Positions 24,103-32,700 of a DNA stretch of 52,603 bases are shown here, piece by piece. The stretch is from NCBI GenBank assembly GCA_002441265.1, contig DJVQ01000009.1:11385-63987 (forward strand), read 5' to 3'. The DNA is from Syntrophaceae bacterium UBA6252. GTDB taxonomy: Bacteria; Desulfobacterota; Syntrophia; Syntrophales; UBA6807. The notes under the pieces were generated by a model that saw only the letters and a list, made by a program, of their open reading frames with translations, had not been told where the DNA came from and did no database searches. The stretch's first letter is position 1, and each line of letters begins with the position of its first letter. Position numbers and translations under genes: made by a program.

Positions 24103-25131
24103 TTATCGGGAAAAACCGATTTCCCTGGCGAAGGTGAACTGCCGTTCCCAGGGGACTCCCCGGTGGGCCCGCCGGAAGGTCTCCTCCCCGATGCGTTCCA
24201 GGGACATCCTGTCCAGTTCCACGGGATGGGTTCCCCCGAGGAACCCCCTGTCCCCGGCGATCACCGGGTTCGGCCCGGGCCAGCAGTCGCAGTCCGTCGT
24301 GATCCCGAGAAGGGCGTTCGCCAGGACCGTCCGTTCCCCGATCTTCCTCCAGACCGCCGCGGCGGTCTCCACGAGCCGCTCCTGAAAGACGGCGGGGTCG
24401 ATGTCCCATAAAATGCGAAGCGCCGTCACCGGGCAAAGCCCGATACACTGGGCGCAGCCGATGCAAAGGTCCGTGTCGTACTCGGGGTAACTCTCCTCGC
24501 CGGGGAACCGGGCGGCCCCGGTGGGACAGGCTTCGACGCACACGCCGCACCGGGTGCATTGCTCCCGGTCCAGAAGCGGGTGGGCGTCGGCGTGCATCCG
24601 CTGTTTCTGGGCCCGGGAGGCGAATCCCATGGAGAGGTTCTTGACGGCCCCGCCGAAACCGGAACCGAGATGCCCCTTGAAATGGGAAAAGATGAAGAAA
24701 CCGTCGACCCGGTCCACCAGGGCGGCCACCTGGACGGTTTCGAAGTGGCGGAAACCGGGGAGATCGATCACGTCCCGGCCGTCCATGCCGTCCCCGATGA
24801 CGACGGGACAGCCGAGGAAGTCCTCGCTGTAGCCGTGCACCGCCGCCGTCCGGAGCGAGTCCTCCCCCGTCCGCCTGCCGCCGGAGTAAAGGACCGTCGT
24901 GTCGAAAAGAACGGGAAGGCACCCCCGGCTTTTCAGGTGGCGGACGATTTCACGGGCGTAGTGGGGGGGCAGAAAACTCCGGTTGTCCCGTTCCCCCCAG
25001 TGGACCTTCACGGCGATCCGGGCGCCCGGCCGCCACGGGAATGGAAGGTTTTCCAGGAGGGTCCGAAGTTCGGGAAGGTACTTCCGTTCCCTTTCGGGAA
25101 GCGGTTCCTTTTCCATCGATCGGGACGTCAT
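24103..25131 (-). CDS. DUF362 protein with two [4Fe-4S] ferredoxin motifs
   Basis: A 342-aa iron-sulfur protein. An N-terminal DUF362 domain (KVHWGERDNRSFLPP; FKGHLGSGFGGAVKNLSMGF) is followed near residues 190-235 by two clusters, CTRCGVCVEACPTGA and CIGCAQCIGLCPVTA. It starts at ATG 25131 behind GGGAGGAG. It lies 57 bp downstream of cobQ on the same strand, so it may be the last gene of the cobamide operon and supply electrons for a reductive step such as corrinoid reduction; this is inference. Confidence 0.83.
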   Translation of the reverse strand: MTSRSMEKEPLPERERKYLPELRTLLENLPFPWRPGARIAVKVHWGERDNRSFLPPHYAREIVRHLKSRGCLPVLFDTTVLYSGGRRTGEDSLRTAAVHGYSEDFLGCPVVIGDGMDGRDVIDLPGFRHFETVQVAALVDRVDGFFIFSHFKGHLGSGFGGAVKNLSMGFASRAQKQRMHADAHPLLDREQCTRCGVCVEACPTGAARFPGEESYPEYDTDLCIGCAQCIGLCPVTALRILWDIDPAVFQERLVETAAAVWRKIGERTVLANALLGITTDCDCWPGPNPVIAGDRGFLGGTHPVELDRMSLERIGEETFRRAHRGVPWERQFTFAREIGFSR

Positions 25132-25188
25132 AGGCTCCTCCCGCGGTTCTCTTTGAGGGATGTCTTCCGTATACCACGTTCCTCCCGG

Positions 25189-26727
25189 TCACTCAAACAG
25201 GGGAATTTCAACGGCCGCCGTCAGGCGACCCATGTCCAGGTGCTTCCGGAAATGTTCCGCGAGAAGGTCGTATTGGCGGTCCTTGAAGGCCTTCGCGTTT
25301 TCCCCGCGGTCTTCGACCGCCTGCGTTCCATATCCCGGCTTGAGGTCCTCGAGAAAGGACCTTCTGAAACCGGGAAGATCGAACAACCCGTGAAAATAGG
25401 TTCCCCACACGTTTCCGCCGGGAGACGCGGCCCCGTCGACATCGCGGGCGGTCTTTCCGTTTCGGGCGGTGACATCGATGACGAAACGGCCTTCGCCGAC
25501 CCGCTTCGTGACGCCCATGTGGATCTCGTAACCTTCCACCGCTTCCCCGTTGGCCGTCCAGACGCCCTTCGACCGCGAGAGGATCTTCTCCCTGCCGAGG
25601 ACCGTCTCCACGTCCAGAAGTCCGAGACCGGCGGTATCCCCGGGGGGGCCCTCGCCGCCGAAGGGATCGCGGATCCTGCGGCCGAGCATCTGGTACCCGC
25701 CGCAGATGCCGCACAGCCTTCCTCCCAGGGCCGCATACGCGGCAAGCCGCTTGCCCCATCCCGCCTTTACGAGCCAGTCCATGTCGGCCCGGACGTTCTT
25801 GGTGCCGGGGAGAAACACGGCGTCGTATCCCTCCAGCGGGCGCGGCCGGGTCAGGTAGTGCAGGGAGACGGACGGCTCCCGGGAAAGGGGGGCGAAATCG
25901 GTGTGATTCGAGATACGGGGGAAAAGCACGACGGCGATATGGATCTTCCCGGGGTCGGGCGTCCCCGGGGGGTCGATCGAAACATCCAGCTGCATGCCGT
26001 CCTCGGAGTCGATCTCGATGTGGCGATAGAAGGGAACCAGGCCGAACACGGGAAGCCCCGTTCGCCGTTCGAGGTATGTCATGCCGTCCCTGAAGAGGCC
26101 GGGGTCCCCCCGGAACCGGTTGATGATGAACCCCCGGACACGTTCCCGGTCCTCCCGGGGAAGGACCTCGAGCGTGCCGACGATCTGGGCGAACACGCCC
26201 CCCCGGTCGATGTCGGCCACGAGAACGACGGGGGCGTCCGCCACGCGGGCCATGCGGAAATTCACGAAATCGCGGCTTCGTAGGTTCACCTCCGCGCAGG
26301 AGCCGGCGCCTTCCATGACGACGAGATCGTAATCGGCGCGGAGCCTCTCGAGACTCGCCCGTGCCTCCCGGAAGAGGAAATCGGTATCGGAAAAGTAGTC
26401 GCCCGCTTCCCTGTTTCCCATCACCTTTCCCCGCACGACGACCTGCGCGCCGGTGTCCGTGCTCGGTTTCAGGAGGACGGGATTCATGTCCACGTGCATG
26501 GGCGCGCGCGCAGCTTCCGCCTGGACCGCCTGGGCCCGTCCGATCTCCCCCTCCAGCGGGGATACGAAGGAATTGTTGGACATGTTCTGGGCTTTGAACG
26601 GGGCCACCCGGATGCCCATGTCGCTGAATATCCGGCAAAGCGCCGTGACGACCACGCTCTTTCCCACGTCGGAAGCGGTTCCCAGGACGGCGAGGCATTT
26701 TGCCTGTGGTTTCCTGTCGGGGTTCAT
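25189..26727 (-). CDS. cobQ: cobyric acid synthase
   Basis: Glutamine-dependent amidotransferase (CobQ/CbiP) that amidates positions b, d, e and g of adenosylcobyrinic a,c-diamide. It is 512 aa. The N-terminal P-loop-like ATPase part reads LGTASDVGKSVV and KAQNMSNNSF; the C-terminal class I glutaminase has its nucleophile in GRLCGICGGYQMLG. The ATG at 26727 overlaps the cobS stop (ATGA); longer readings upstream run into cobS. Its presence means part of the de novo corrin pathway exists in this genome, beyond salvage. Confidence 0.95.
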   Translation of the reverse strand: MNPDRKPQAKCLAVLGTASDVGKSVVVTALCRIFSDMGIRVAPFKAQNMSNNSFVSPLEGEIGRAQAVQAEAARAPMHVDMNPVLLKPSTDTGAQVVVRGKVMGNREAGDYFSDTDFLFREARASLERLRADYDLVVMEGAGSCAEVNLRSRDFVNFRMARVADAPVVLVADIDRGGVFAQIVGTLEVLPREDRERVRGFIINRFRGDPGLFRDGMTYLERRTGLPVFGLVPFYRHIEIDSEDGMQLDVSIDPPGTPDPGKIHIAVVLFPRISNHTDFAPLSREPSVSLHYLTRPRPLEGYDAVFLPGTKNVRADMDWLVKAGWGKRLAAYAALGGRLCGICGGYQMLGRRIRDPFGGEGPPGDTAGLGLLDVETVLGREKILSRSKGVWTANGEAVEGYEIHMGVTKRVGEGRFVIDVTARNGKTARDVDGAASPGGNVWGTYFHGLFDLPGFRRSFLEDLKPGYGTQAVEDRGENAKAFKDRQYDLLAEHFRKHLDMGRLTAAVEIPLFE

Positions 26728-27503
26728 ATCGTGAAGATCCTCCAGCCGGGAAACGGCGGCGCCCAGCCGCCTGCCGCCGCGCAGGCGAACAACAGGCCCG
26801 TTTCCACGAGTTCGCAGGCCGCCCCGAGCAGGTCGCCGGTCACCCCGCCGACGCGACGGCGGAACCACGATCCGAGGAGCCGGGAGGCGGCCATTCCCAC
26901 AGCCAGGAGGACCCATCCCCTCCACCCGCTCAGGGCAAGAAGCAGCACCAGGGCGGCGAGCAGCGCGGCGGTGCGGTGGAACGGGCGGGCGCCCTCCACG
27001 AAAGGCGCCGCCGTCCCGCCCTCCGGCCGGGCGTAGGGGAGGCGGACGGACAGATCCACCGGGACGGTTCTCGAAACGATGAAAACGGGAACGATCAGGT
27101 GAAGGGCGCCCGTCCCGGCCAGCCGAAGGAGTGCGACGTACTTGAGCAACAGGACGACAAGGACCGCCAGGACGCCGAACGACCCCACGCGGGAGTCTTT
27201 CATGATGGCCAGGGTGTGCGCCCTGTCCCGGCCGCCGCCGAAACCGTCCGCCCAGTCCGCCAGCCCGTCGAGATGAAATCCCCGGGTCAGCAAAACGCCC
27301 GCGACGAGGGCGGTTGCGGCCGCACCCCCGGCCCAGTCTCCGGAAACGAGGCCGATCCCCCGGGAAAGCCCGTAAACCAGAAGACCGGTGAGGCCGCCCG
27401 CCAGGGGGAACCACGGCAGGGCATCGGCCATGCCGTCCGCTTCCCTTCCCGGCACGGGAAGGATGGTAAGGGTCCGCATCGCAGTGACAAGGCCCCGCAA
27501 CAC
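26724..27503 (-). CDS. cobS: cobalamin synthase (adenosylcobinamide-GDP ribazoletransferase)
   Basis: Integral membrane enzyme that joins adenosylcobinamide-GDP and the alpha-ribazole nucleotide. It is 259 aa with multiple hydrophobic helices and the family motif GFHLDGLADWADGFGGG. The start is GTG at 27503, three bases after the cobT stop; an internal ATG (MRTLTILPVP) is a possible alternative. It is part of the gene chain cbiR-cobU-cobT-cobS-cobQ. Confidence 0.94.
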   Translation of the reverse strand: MLRGLVTAMRTLTILPVPGREADGMADALPWFPLAGGLTGLLVYGLSRGIGLVSGDWAGGAAATALVAGVLLTRGFHLDGLADWADGFGGGRDRAHTLAIMKDSRVGSFGVLAVLVVLLLKYVALLRLAGTGALHLIVPVFIVSRTVPVDLSVRLPYARPEGGTAAPFVEGARPFHRTAALLAALVLLLALSGWRGWVLLAVGMAASRLLGSWFRRRVGGVTGDLLGAACELVETGLLFACAAAGGWAPPFPGWRIFTI

Positions 27504-27506
27504 CGG

Positions 27507-28565
27507 TCAGGCCCCCTTTTCAGATATGCCGGCGGACTGAAACGTCGCCATTTCGTTGTAGAGCCTCACCGCCGCCTCGATGAGGAACATGGCCAGCGCC
27601 GCTCCCGTCCCCTCGCCGAGGCGCATCCCGAGATCGAGAATCGGGCGGACGCCGAACCGTTCGAGAAAGACCTCGTGGCCCGTCTCGGTGGAAAGATGGC
27701 TGAAGAACAGATACGCTTTGAGAGGGGGACACATCCTCAGGGCGACGAGGGCCCCCGCCGAGGAAATGAAGCCGTCGACGACGACGGGGACCCGGCGGGA
27801 CGCCGCCCCGAGAATGAGACCGCAGATCCCGGCGATTTCCATGCCTCCAACCGATGCAAGGGCGGTCAGGGGATCCGAAAGACCGCCCCCGTTCGCCGCA
27901 AGAGCCCGTTCTACGACTGCGATCTTGCGCCTTAGCGTCTCCTCGTCGATTCCCGTTCCCCGGCCGGTGACCTCCTTTGCCCCGCAGGGCAAAAGGGCGG
28001 CGAAAATCGCCGAGGAAGGGGTCGTGTTCGCGATGCCCATCTCGCCCGTGCCGATGAGGGTCGCTCCCTCGGCCGCCCCGCGCCGTGCCAGATCGATCCC
28101 GACTTCGACGGCCCCCCGGGCTTCCTCCCGCGTCATGGCCGGGCCTTCGGCGATGTTCGCCGTTCCCCGGCGTATCTTTCTTTCGATCAGGCCCAGCGCG
28201 TTTTCCAGGGGATCGTCGACCCCGATGTCGACCACGCGGACTTCCACCCCGGCATGGCGGGCGAGCACGTTGACCGCCGCGCCGCCGGCCAGCATGTTCC
28301 TCACCATCCGGGCCGTCACGTTTCGGGGATAGGCGGACACCCCCTCGGCGGCGACCCCGTGATCCCCGGCGAAAGTGAAGATCATCTTCTTCCCCATACG
28401 GGGTGCGGATGTGCCGGTCGCGAGACAGTACCGCACGGCCAGCTCTTCGAGATCGCCCAGGCTGCCCGGTGGTTTCGTCAACCTGTCGAGGCGCGCCCGG
28501 ATCCCGGCCTCCCGGCCGCGGTCCGGGGGAAGGATTTCCGCAATCGTTCTGTCCAGCAGGCTCAC
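27507..28565 (-). CDS. cobT: nicotinate-nucleotide--dimethylbenzimidazole phosphoribosyltransferase
   Basis: Activates the lower-ligand base to its alpha-ribotide for cobamide assembly; CobT specificity helps decide which cobamide is made. It is 352 aa with LTKPPGSLGDLEELA, FAGDHGVAAEGVSAYP and GTGEMGIANTTPSSAI, all family hallmarks. It starts at GTG 28565 with AAGGAGGT 6 bases upstream, overlapping the cobU stop as GTGA. The base actually used cannot be read from sequence. Confidence 0.95.
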   Translation of the reverse strand: MSLLDRTIAEILPPDRGREAGIRARLDRLTKPPGSLGDLEELAVRYCLATGTSAPRMGKKMIFTFAGDHGVAAEGVSAYPRNVTARMVRNMLAGGAAVNVLARHAGVEVRVVDIGVDDPLENALGLIERKIRRGTANIAEGPAMTREEARGAVEVGIDLARRGAAEGATLIGTGEMGIANTTPSSAIFAALLPCGAKEVTGRGTGIDEETLRRKIAVVERALAANGGGLSDPLTALASVGGMEIAGICGLILGAASRRVPVVVDGFISSAGALVALRMCPPLKAYLFFSHLSTETGHEVFLERFGVRPILDLGMRLGEGTGAALAMFLIEAAVRLYNEMATFQSAGISEKGA

Positions 28566-29092
28566 CGTGCACCTCCTTTCACGACCACCGGAACGCCGCT
28601 CACCATCAGGATCACGCGGTCCGCCCGCCGGGCCGTTTCCTGGTTCAGCCGTCCGCTCAGATCCTGAAAGAGACGGGCCATCTCGCTGGGCGGCATGATC
28701 CCCATCCCCACTTCGTTGGAAACGACGACGAGGGCGCACGGCGGGTCGTCCAGGAGAGCCAGGAACGCGTCGATCTCGGGACAATCGCCCGGCCGGGCGT
28801 TGCGGTGGTGCATGAGATTTCCCAGCCAGACCGTGAGGCAGTCCACCACGGCGACCGAGGCATCCGCCGGCACCGACGCCAAGGCGCGCCTCAGATCGAG
28901 CGGCTCCTCGATGGTGACGAATGCATTCCCCCGTTCCTCCCGGTGCTTCCGGATCCGTTCCCTCATCCCGTCGTCGAACGGCTCGGCGGTGGCGATGAAG
29001 GCCCGGACGCCGGGGATATCCTTGGCGAGCGCCAGGGCGCAGCGGCTCTTGCCGCTGCGGACGCCGCCCGTGATCAGCGTGATTTCCGCCAT
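28562..29092 (-). CDS. cobU: adenosylcobinamide kinase / guanylyltransferase
   Basis: Bifunctional enzyme that phosphorylates adenosylcobinamide and transfers GMP, giving AdoCbi-GDP for CobS. It is 176 aa. P-loop GGVRSGKSRCALAL is at about residues 9-22, followed by VVDCLTVWLGNLM and VVVSNEVGMGIMP, typical of CobU. It overlaps cbiR by 19 bp and cobT by 4 bp. Confidence 0.95.
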   Translation of the reverse strand: MAEITLITGGVRSGKSRCALALAKDIPGVRAFIATAEPFDDGMRERIRKHREERGNAFVTIEEPLDLRRALASVPADASVAVVDCLTVWLGNLMHHRNARPGDCPEIDAFLALLDDPPCALVVVSNEVGMGIMPPSEMARLFQDLSGRLNQETARRADRVILMVSGVPVVVKGGAR

Positions 29093-29901
29093 CGGTCAAA
29101 TTCCTCCAGGATTTCCAGGGACCTTTCCAGGTCCCGCTGGCTGAAAACCTCTATGGTGAGCACCCGCTCCCTGTGCGGGTCCGCGCACAGCCGTTCGAGA
29201 ACGAAGCGGACGGCCTTCCCGTCCGGCATCCCGATATGCCGGTGGTCGCATCCGTCGACAACGCCGTGAAGGTGCAGGACCCGGCACCTGCCCAGGTACC
29301 TCCGGAAATACCGCTCCACGGGATATTCATGGAACAGCAGATGCCCCACGTCGATGCAGACGGAAAGCCCGTTCCGGAAAACGATTCCCGCCACCAGCTC
29401 GAACGGGTAATCGAGCGTTTCGACGCAGAGGTCTTCCGCCTTCACCCCCCCGTCCAGCAGTTCCCGGACGGATCGTTCCAGCGCGGCCTGCCAGCATCCG
29501 ATGTCCGGCGCCGGCGCCATGCCCCGCCGTTCCCCGGCGAAATGGAGGATGTAGGCGAAGGGATCGAGTGCCCGCGTGATCTCCACGACCCGCAGGCATT
29601 TCTCGACGGAGCGTTTTCGTACGTTCTCGTCCGGGCATCCCGGCTGGATGTCCAGGGGCAGGTGAACGGTGTAGGTGATCCCGCCGGCCCGTTTCAGCGC
29701 GTCGAGCCCCCTGACGACGTTCCCGTCGGGAAGGTTGGAGACCTCGTCGGATTCGAAGAGGACGAGTTCCACGTCGTCCACGAGAGGGGCGAGGAACGCC
29801 ACGTTGGGCAGAAGGTCGGCGGGGAGGATGTAGGACGTCGTCCCGATCCGGAAGGGAAACCGGTTTTTCATGGATTGCAGGGAATGGGTCGTTTCGTACA
29901 T
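29074..29901 (-). CDS. cbiR: probable cobamide-remodelling phosphodiesterase CbiR (xylose isomerase/AP-endonuclease fold)
   Basis: TIM-barrel protein of 275 aa in the sugar-isomerase/AP endonuclease 2 superfamily. Likely metal-binding segments are TVHLPLDI, ILHFAGE, VETLDYPFEL, CIDVGHLLF and VLHLHGVVDG, in family order. CbiR cleaves the cobamide nucleotide loop so that cells can replace the lower ligand. Placement between B12 uptake genes and cobU fits this, since the cleavage product re-enters the CobU-CobS route. Fold is firm; CbiR identity rests on context and recalled resemblance. Confidence 0.78.
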   Translation of the reverse strand: MYETTHSLQSMKNRFPFRIGTTSYILPADLLPNVAFLAPLVDDVELVLFESDEVSNLPDGNVVRGLDALKRAGGITYTVHLPLDIQPGCPDENVRKRSVEKCLRVVEITRALDPFAYILHFAGERRGMAPAPDIGCWQAALERSVRELLDGGVKAEDLCVETLDYPFELVAGIVFRNGLSVCIDVGHLLFHEYPVERYFRRYLGRCRVLHLHGVVDGCDHRHIGMPDGKAVRFVLERLCADPHRERVLTIEVFSQRDLERSLEILEEFDRWRKSR

Positions 29902-29929
29902 GGTCGCCTTTCGATGCTTCCGCGCCGTG

Positions 29930-30943
29930 TCAGAGAATCCCGCCCCTCGAGGCGGACCTTCCGAGGAGGAGCCATACGAAGAAAGGGCCCCCCAAAAGGG
30001 CGGTGACGATGCCGACGGGCATTTCGGCGGGCGCGACGATCGTCCTGGCGAAGGTGTCGCACAGCGTCAGGAAGGATCCGCCGAAGAGGAGGGTGAAAGC
30101 GGTCAGGTACCTGTGATCCGCCCCGATGAGAAGCCTGCAGATGTGCGGGACCATCATCCCGACGAATCCGATGGGCCCGCACACGGCCACCACCCCGCCG
30201 ACCATGAGGGACGCCGCGAAAAACAGGACCCGCTTGGTGTTTTCCACGTTCACGCCGCGGCCGGCGGCGATTTCCTCTCCCGTCATCAGCAGGTTCAGTT
30301 CGCGGGTCATGCAGAACACGATCGCGCTTCCGGCGATGACGAACGGGGCCATGTTCAGGAGCGACTCGAAACCGGCCGGTTCGATCCCGCCCATGAGCCA
30401 GCGCAGGATTCGAAAGGAGTGGCTGATGCTGCTCATGTACTGCAGGAAGAGGATGACGCTGGAAAAGAAGAAGCTGACGGCCACGCCCGCCAGGAGCATG
30501 GTGGTGGTCGAAGATCCTCTCCCTGCCCTGGTCAGGCCGTACACCAGCACGATGGAGAGGACCGCGCCCGCGAAAGCGGAGAGGGACAGGCCGGAAATGC
30601 CCCAGAAATGGAACACGAGGCCGAACCGTATGTAGACCGCCGTCCCGAGAGACGCGCCGCTGGCCACGCCGAGCGTGAAGGGCGTGGCCAGCGGGTTGCG
30701 GAACACCGCCTGAAAGGTCATGCCGCTCACCGCCAGCGCCGCGCCGGCAAGAAAGGAGACAAGCATCCGGGGGACCCGGATCATCCAGAAGATGTTCGAC
30801 TCCAGCGTGCCGGATTCCGGGTGGAGAACGGCGCTCAACGGCAGGATTTTCATTCCCACCATGGGAGCGCCCGCCAGAACGGCGAGGGAGAGGGCGAAAA
30901 GCACGGCGAAACGGATTCCCTTTCCTGCGGACCCTGTCTTCAT
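29930..30943 (-). CDS. btuC: FecCD/BtuC-type corrinoid ABC permease
   Basis: Inner-membrane permease of 337 aa with about ten hydrophobic helices. Type II importer motifs are RVPRMLVSFLAGAALAVSG, FRNPLATPFTLGVASGA and GPIGFVGMMVPHICR. The ATG at 30943 overlaps the ATPase stop (ATGA). The B12 substrate is inferred from the riboswitches and the btuB, btuF and cob neighbours; by sequence alone it could be an iron-siderophore permease. Confidence 0.88.
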   Translation of the reverse strand: MKTGSAGKGIRFAVLFALSLAVLAGAPMVGMKILPLSAVLHPESGTLESNIFWMIRVPRMLVSFLAGAALAVSGMTFQAVFRNPLATPFTLGVASGASLGTAVYIRFGLVFHFWGISGLSLSAFAGAVLSIVLVYGLTRAGRGSSTTTMLLAGVAVSFFFSSVILFLQYMSSISHSFRILRWLMGGIEPAGFESLLNMAPFVIAGSAIVFCMTRELNLLMTGEEIAAGRGVNVENTKRVLFFAASLMVGGVVAVCGPIGFVGMMVPHICRLLIGADHRYLTAFTLLFGGSFLTLCDTFARTIVAPAEMPVGIVTALLGGPFFVWLLLGRSASRGGIL

Positions 30944-31728
30944 GAGAACAATTCCGGAACGACGATCTTTTTCCCGCTTCGGGGGTGGGCGGCGAACAGA
31001 AACGGTTTTTCGTAGATCCCCGCCAGGATTTCGCCGTTCATGAACGCGTCCGGTTCGCCGTGGAAGGCCACGGCGCCGTTTTTCAGCGCCAGGATGCGGC
31101 GGCTCGTCACCGCGGCGCTGTTGATGTCGTGCGTCACCGAAAGGATGGTGACGCCCCTCTCGCGGTTGGCCCGTGCCAAAAGCCCGTGAATTTCGGCCTC
31201 GTGCCTGGGGTCCAGGAACGTGGCGGGCTCGTCGAGAAGAAGGATCCTGGCTTCCTGGGCGAGCGCCGCGGCGATGAAAACCTTCTGTCTTTCCCCCCCG
31301 CTGAGCGTTCCCGGATACCGTTCGGCGAATTCCGCCGTCCCGGTCAGCGCCAGCGCGTCGCGAACGGCCCGTTCGTCCCTTCCGCCCGGGGAGGAAAAAG
31401 GACCGAGATGGGGATAGCGCCCCATCATGACGAACTCGTAGACGGTGAAGGGGTACAGGCGTCCGTCCGCCTGGGGGACGTAGCTCACCTGCAGGGCAAG
31501 GTCCTTCTGTCCGTATTCCTGAAGGGGCCGGCCGGCGATCCGTACGGCGCCGCTTCCGCCCCGGTGAATGCGGCAGAGGCATTTGAGCAGTGTCGTTTTT
31601 CCGGCCCCGTTCGGACCGACGACGGAGACGTATTCGCCTTCCCCTGCGCGAAAGGAGACGTCTTTCAGAATCCGCCTGCCGCCCAGGGAGAAGGAATAAC
31701 GCTCCATTTCGATGATGCCGTTTCCCAT
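30940..31728 (-). CDS. btuD: corrinoid ABC transporter ATPase
   Basis: ATPase subunit of 262 aa with a complete catalytic set: Walker A GPNGAGKTT (about 39-47), signature LSGGERQKV, Walker B ILLLDEPATFLDP and switch His in SVTHDI. FepC/BtuD group. The ATG at 31728 follows the btuF stop by 2 bases. Powers BtuC-type import across the inner membrane. Confidence 0.9.
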   Translation of the reverse strand: MGNGIIEMERYSFSLGGRRILKDVSFRAGEGEYVSVVGPNGAGKTTLLKCLCRIHRGGSGAVRIAGRPLQEYGQKDLALQVSYVPQADGRLYPFTVYEFVMMGRYPHLGPFSSPGGRDERAVRDALALTGTAEFAERYPGTLSGGERQKVFIAAALAQEARILLLDEPATFLDPRHEAEIHGLLARANRERGVTILSVTHDINSAAVTSRRILALKNGAVAFHGEPDAFMNGEILAGIYEKPFLFAAHPRSGKKIVVPELFS

Positions 31729-31730
31729 GG

Positions 31731-32672
31731 CTATTCCCAGGCCGCTTCGGGATGGATCGCCCGTGCCATCTTTTCCGCAATGAGGATGAATCTCGGTCCG
31801 GGAACGGCGACATAATCCTCCCCGAACACGTACACCCGGCCGTTCTTCACGGCGTCGACCGGGGAAACGGTCTCCCATTCCCTCAGAATCGCCGCGCGGG
31901 CCAGGCCCTTTTCGTCGAGATCCGGGATCATGTCGAGGATCACGCCGGGATTCATCCGGATCATGCCTTCCCTGGAAAGCACGGGAAAGGCGATGTCCCC
32001 CCTGTAAGCGTTGACGCCTCCCGCAAGGGAGATCATTTCGTCATAGAAGACCGTCCGGCCCGAAACGTAGACGTCCTCGAGCGATCCCGATCCCATGTTC
32101 CGCCCCACGGAAAGCAGGACCCTGGGGCGGGGCAGCCCTTCCGTCGCGCGCCGGATCCGTTCCATCCTTTCCCGCAGTTCCCTTGTGACGGACATGGCTT
32201 TTCGTTCGACGCCGCATGCCTTTCCGATGGTTTCCATCGAATTCAGGATTCCGGAAATGCTCCTGTGGTCCACGACCAGCAGGGGGAACCCCAGCTTGCC
32301 CAGGTTTTCCCCCGCTGCCTCATGTTCCGGAAGGAGGACGACAAGATCCGGATTCAGCGCGACGACCGCTTCGTATGAGGGGTCGTCGTATCCCCCGATC
32401 CTGGGCCTGGTCCGTGCCGCGGGGGGAAAATTGCAGTAGCGGGTGACCCCCGCGACCCGATCTCCCAGGCCCAGCATGAAAAGGATTTCCGTGATGCTCG
32501 GGGCCAGCGAAACGATCCGCCCGCAGGCGCCCTGAACGGGAATCCGGGGGCCGGCGGGGACCGGGACGCCGGTCCCCGCCGGTTCCGGCCCGTAAAGGAT
32601 TCTTTTCCCCAGCCAGCTTCCGGCAAAGGCGAAAAGAACGATCACGATGACGACGACTTTTCTGGACGGCAA
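31731..32672 (-). CDS. btuF: periplasmic corrinoid-binding protein (BtuF-like)
   Basis: Class III binding protein of 313 aa. An N-terminal hydrophobic segment (about residues 4-20) exports or anchors it; no lipobox Cys is visible. The domain starts RIVSLAPSITEILFMLGLGDRVAG, followed by PRIGGYDDPSYEAVVALNPDLVV, as in BtuF. The start is inferred as TTG 32672 with GGAGG at 6-base spacing, since no ATG or GTG gives a sensible leader; upstream readings enter btuB. It delivers corrinoid from BtuB to BtuCD. Confidence 0.88.
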   Translation of the reverse strand: MPSRKVVVIVIVLFAFAGSWLGKRILYGPEPAGTGVPVPAGPRIPVQGACGRIVSLAPSITEILFMLGLGDRVAGVTRYCNFPPAARTRPRIGGYDDPSYEAVVALNPDLVVLLPEHEAAGENLGKLGFPLLVVDHRSISGILNSMETIGKACGVERKAMSVTRELRERMERIRRATEGLPRPRVLLSVGRNMGSGSLEDVYVSGRTVFYDEMISLAGGVNAYRGDIAFPVLSREGMIRMNPGVILDMIPDLDEKGLARAAILREWETVSPVDAVKNGRVYVFGEDYVAVPGPRFILIAEKMARAIHPEAAWE

Positions 32673-32700
32673 ACCTCTCCTCCATGCAGGGCCGTTCCCG

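Noticed and set aside
25189..27414. A 741-aa extended cobQ frame
   Set aside because: The extra N-terminus is a shadow of cobS. The ATG at 26727 overlaps the cobS stop and gives the normal CobQ N-terminus.
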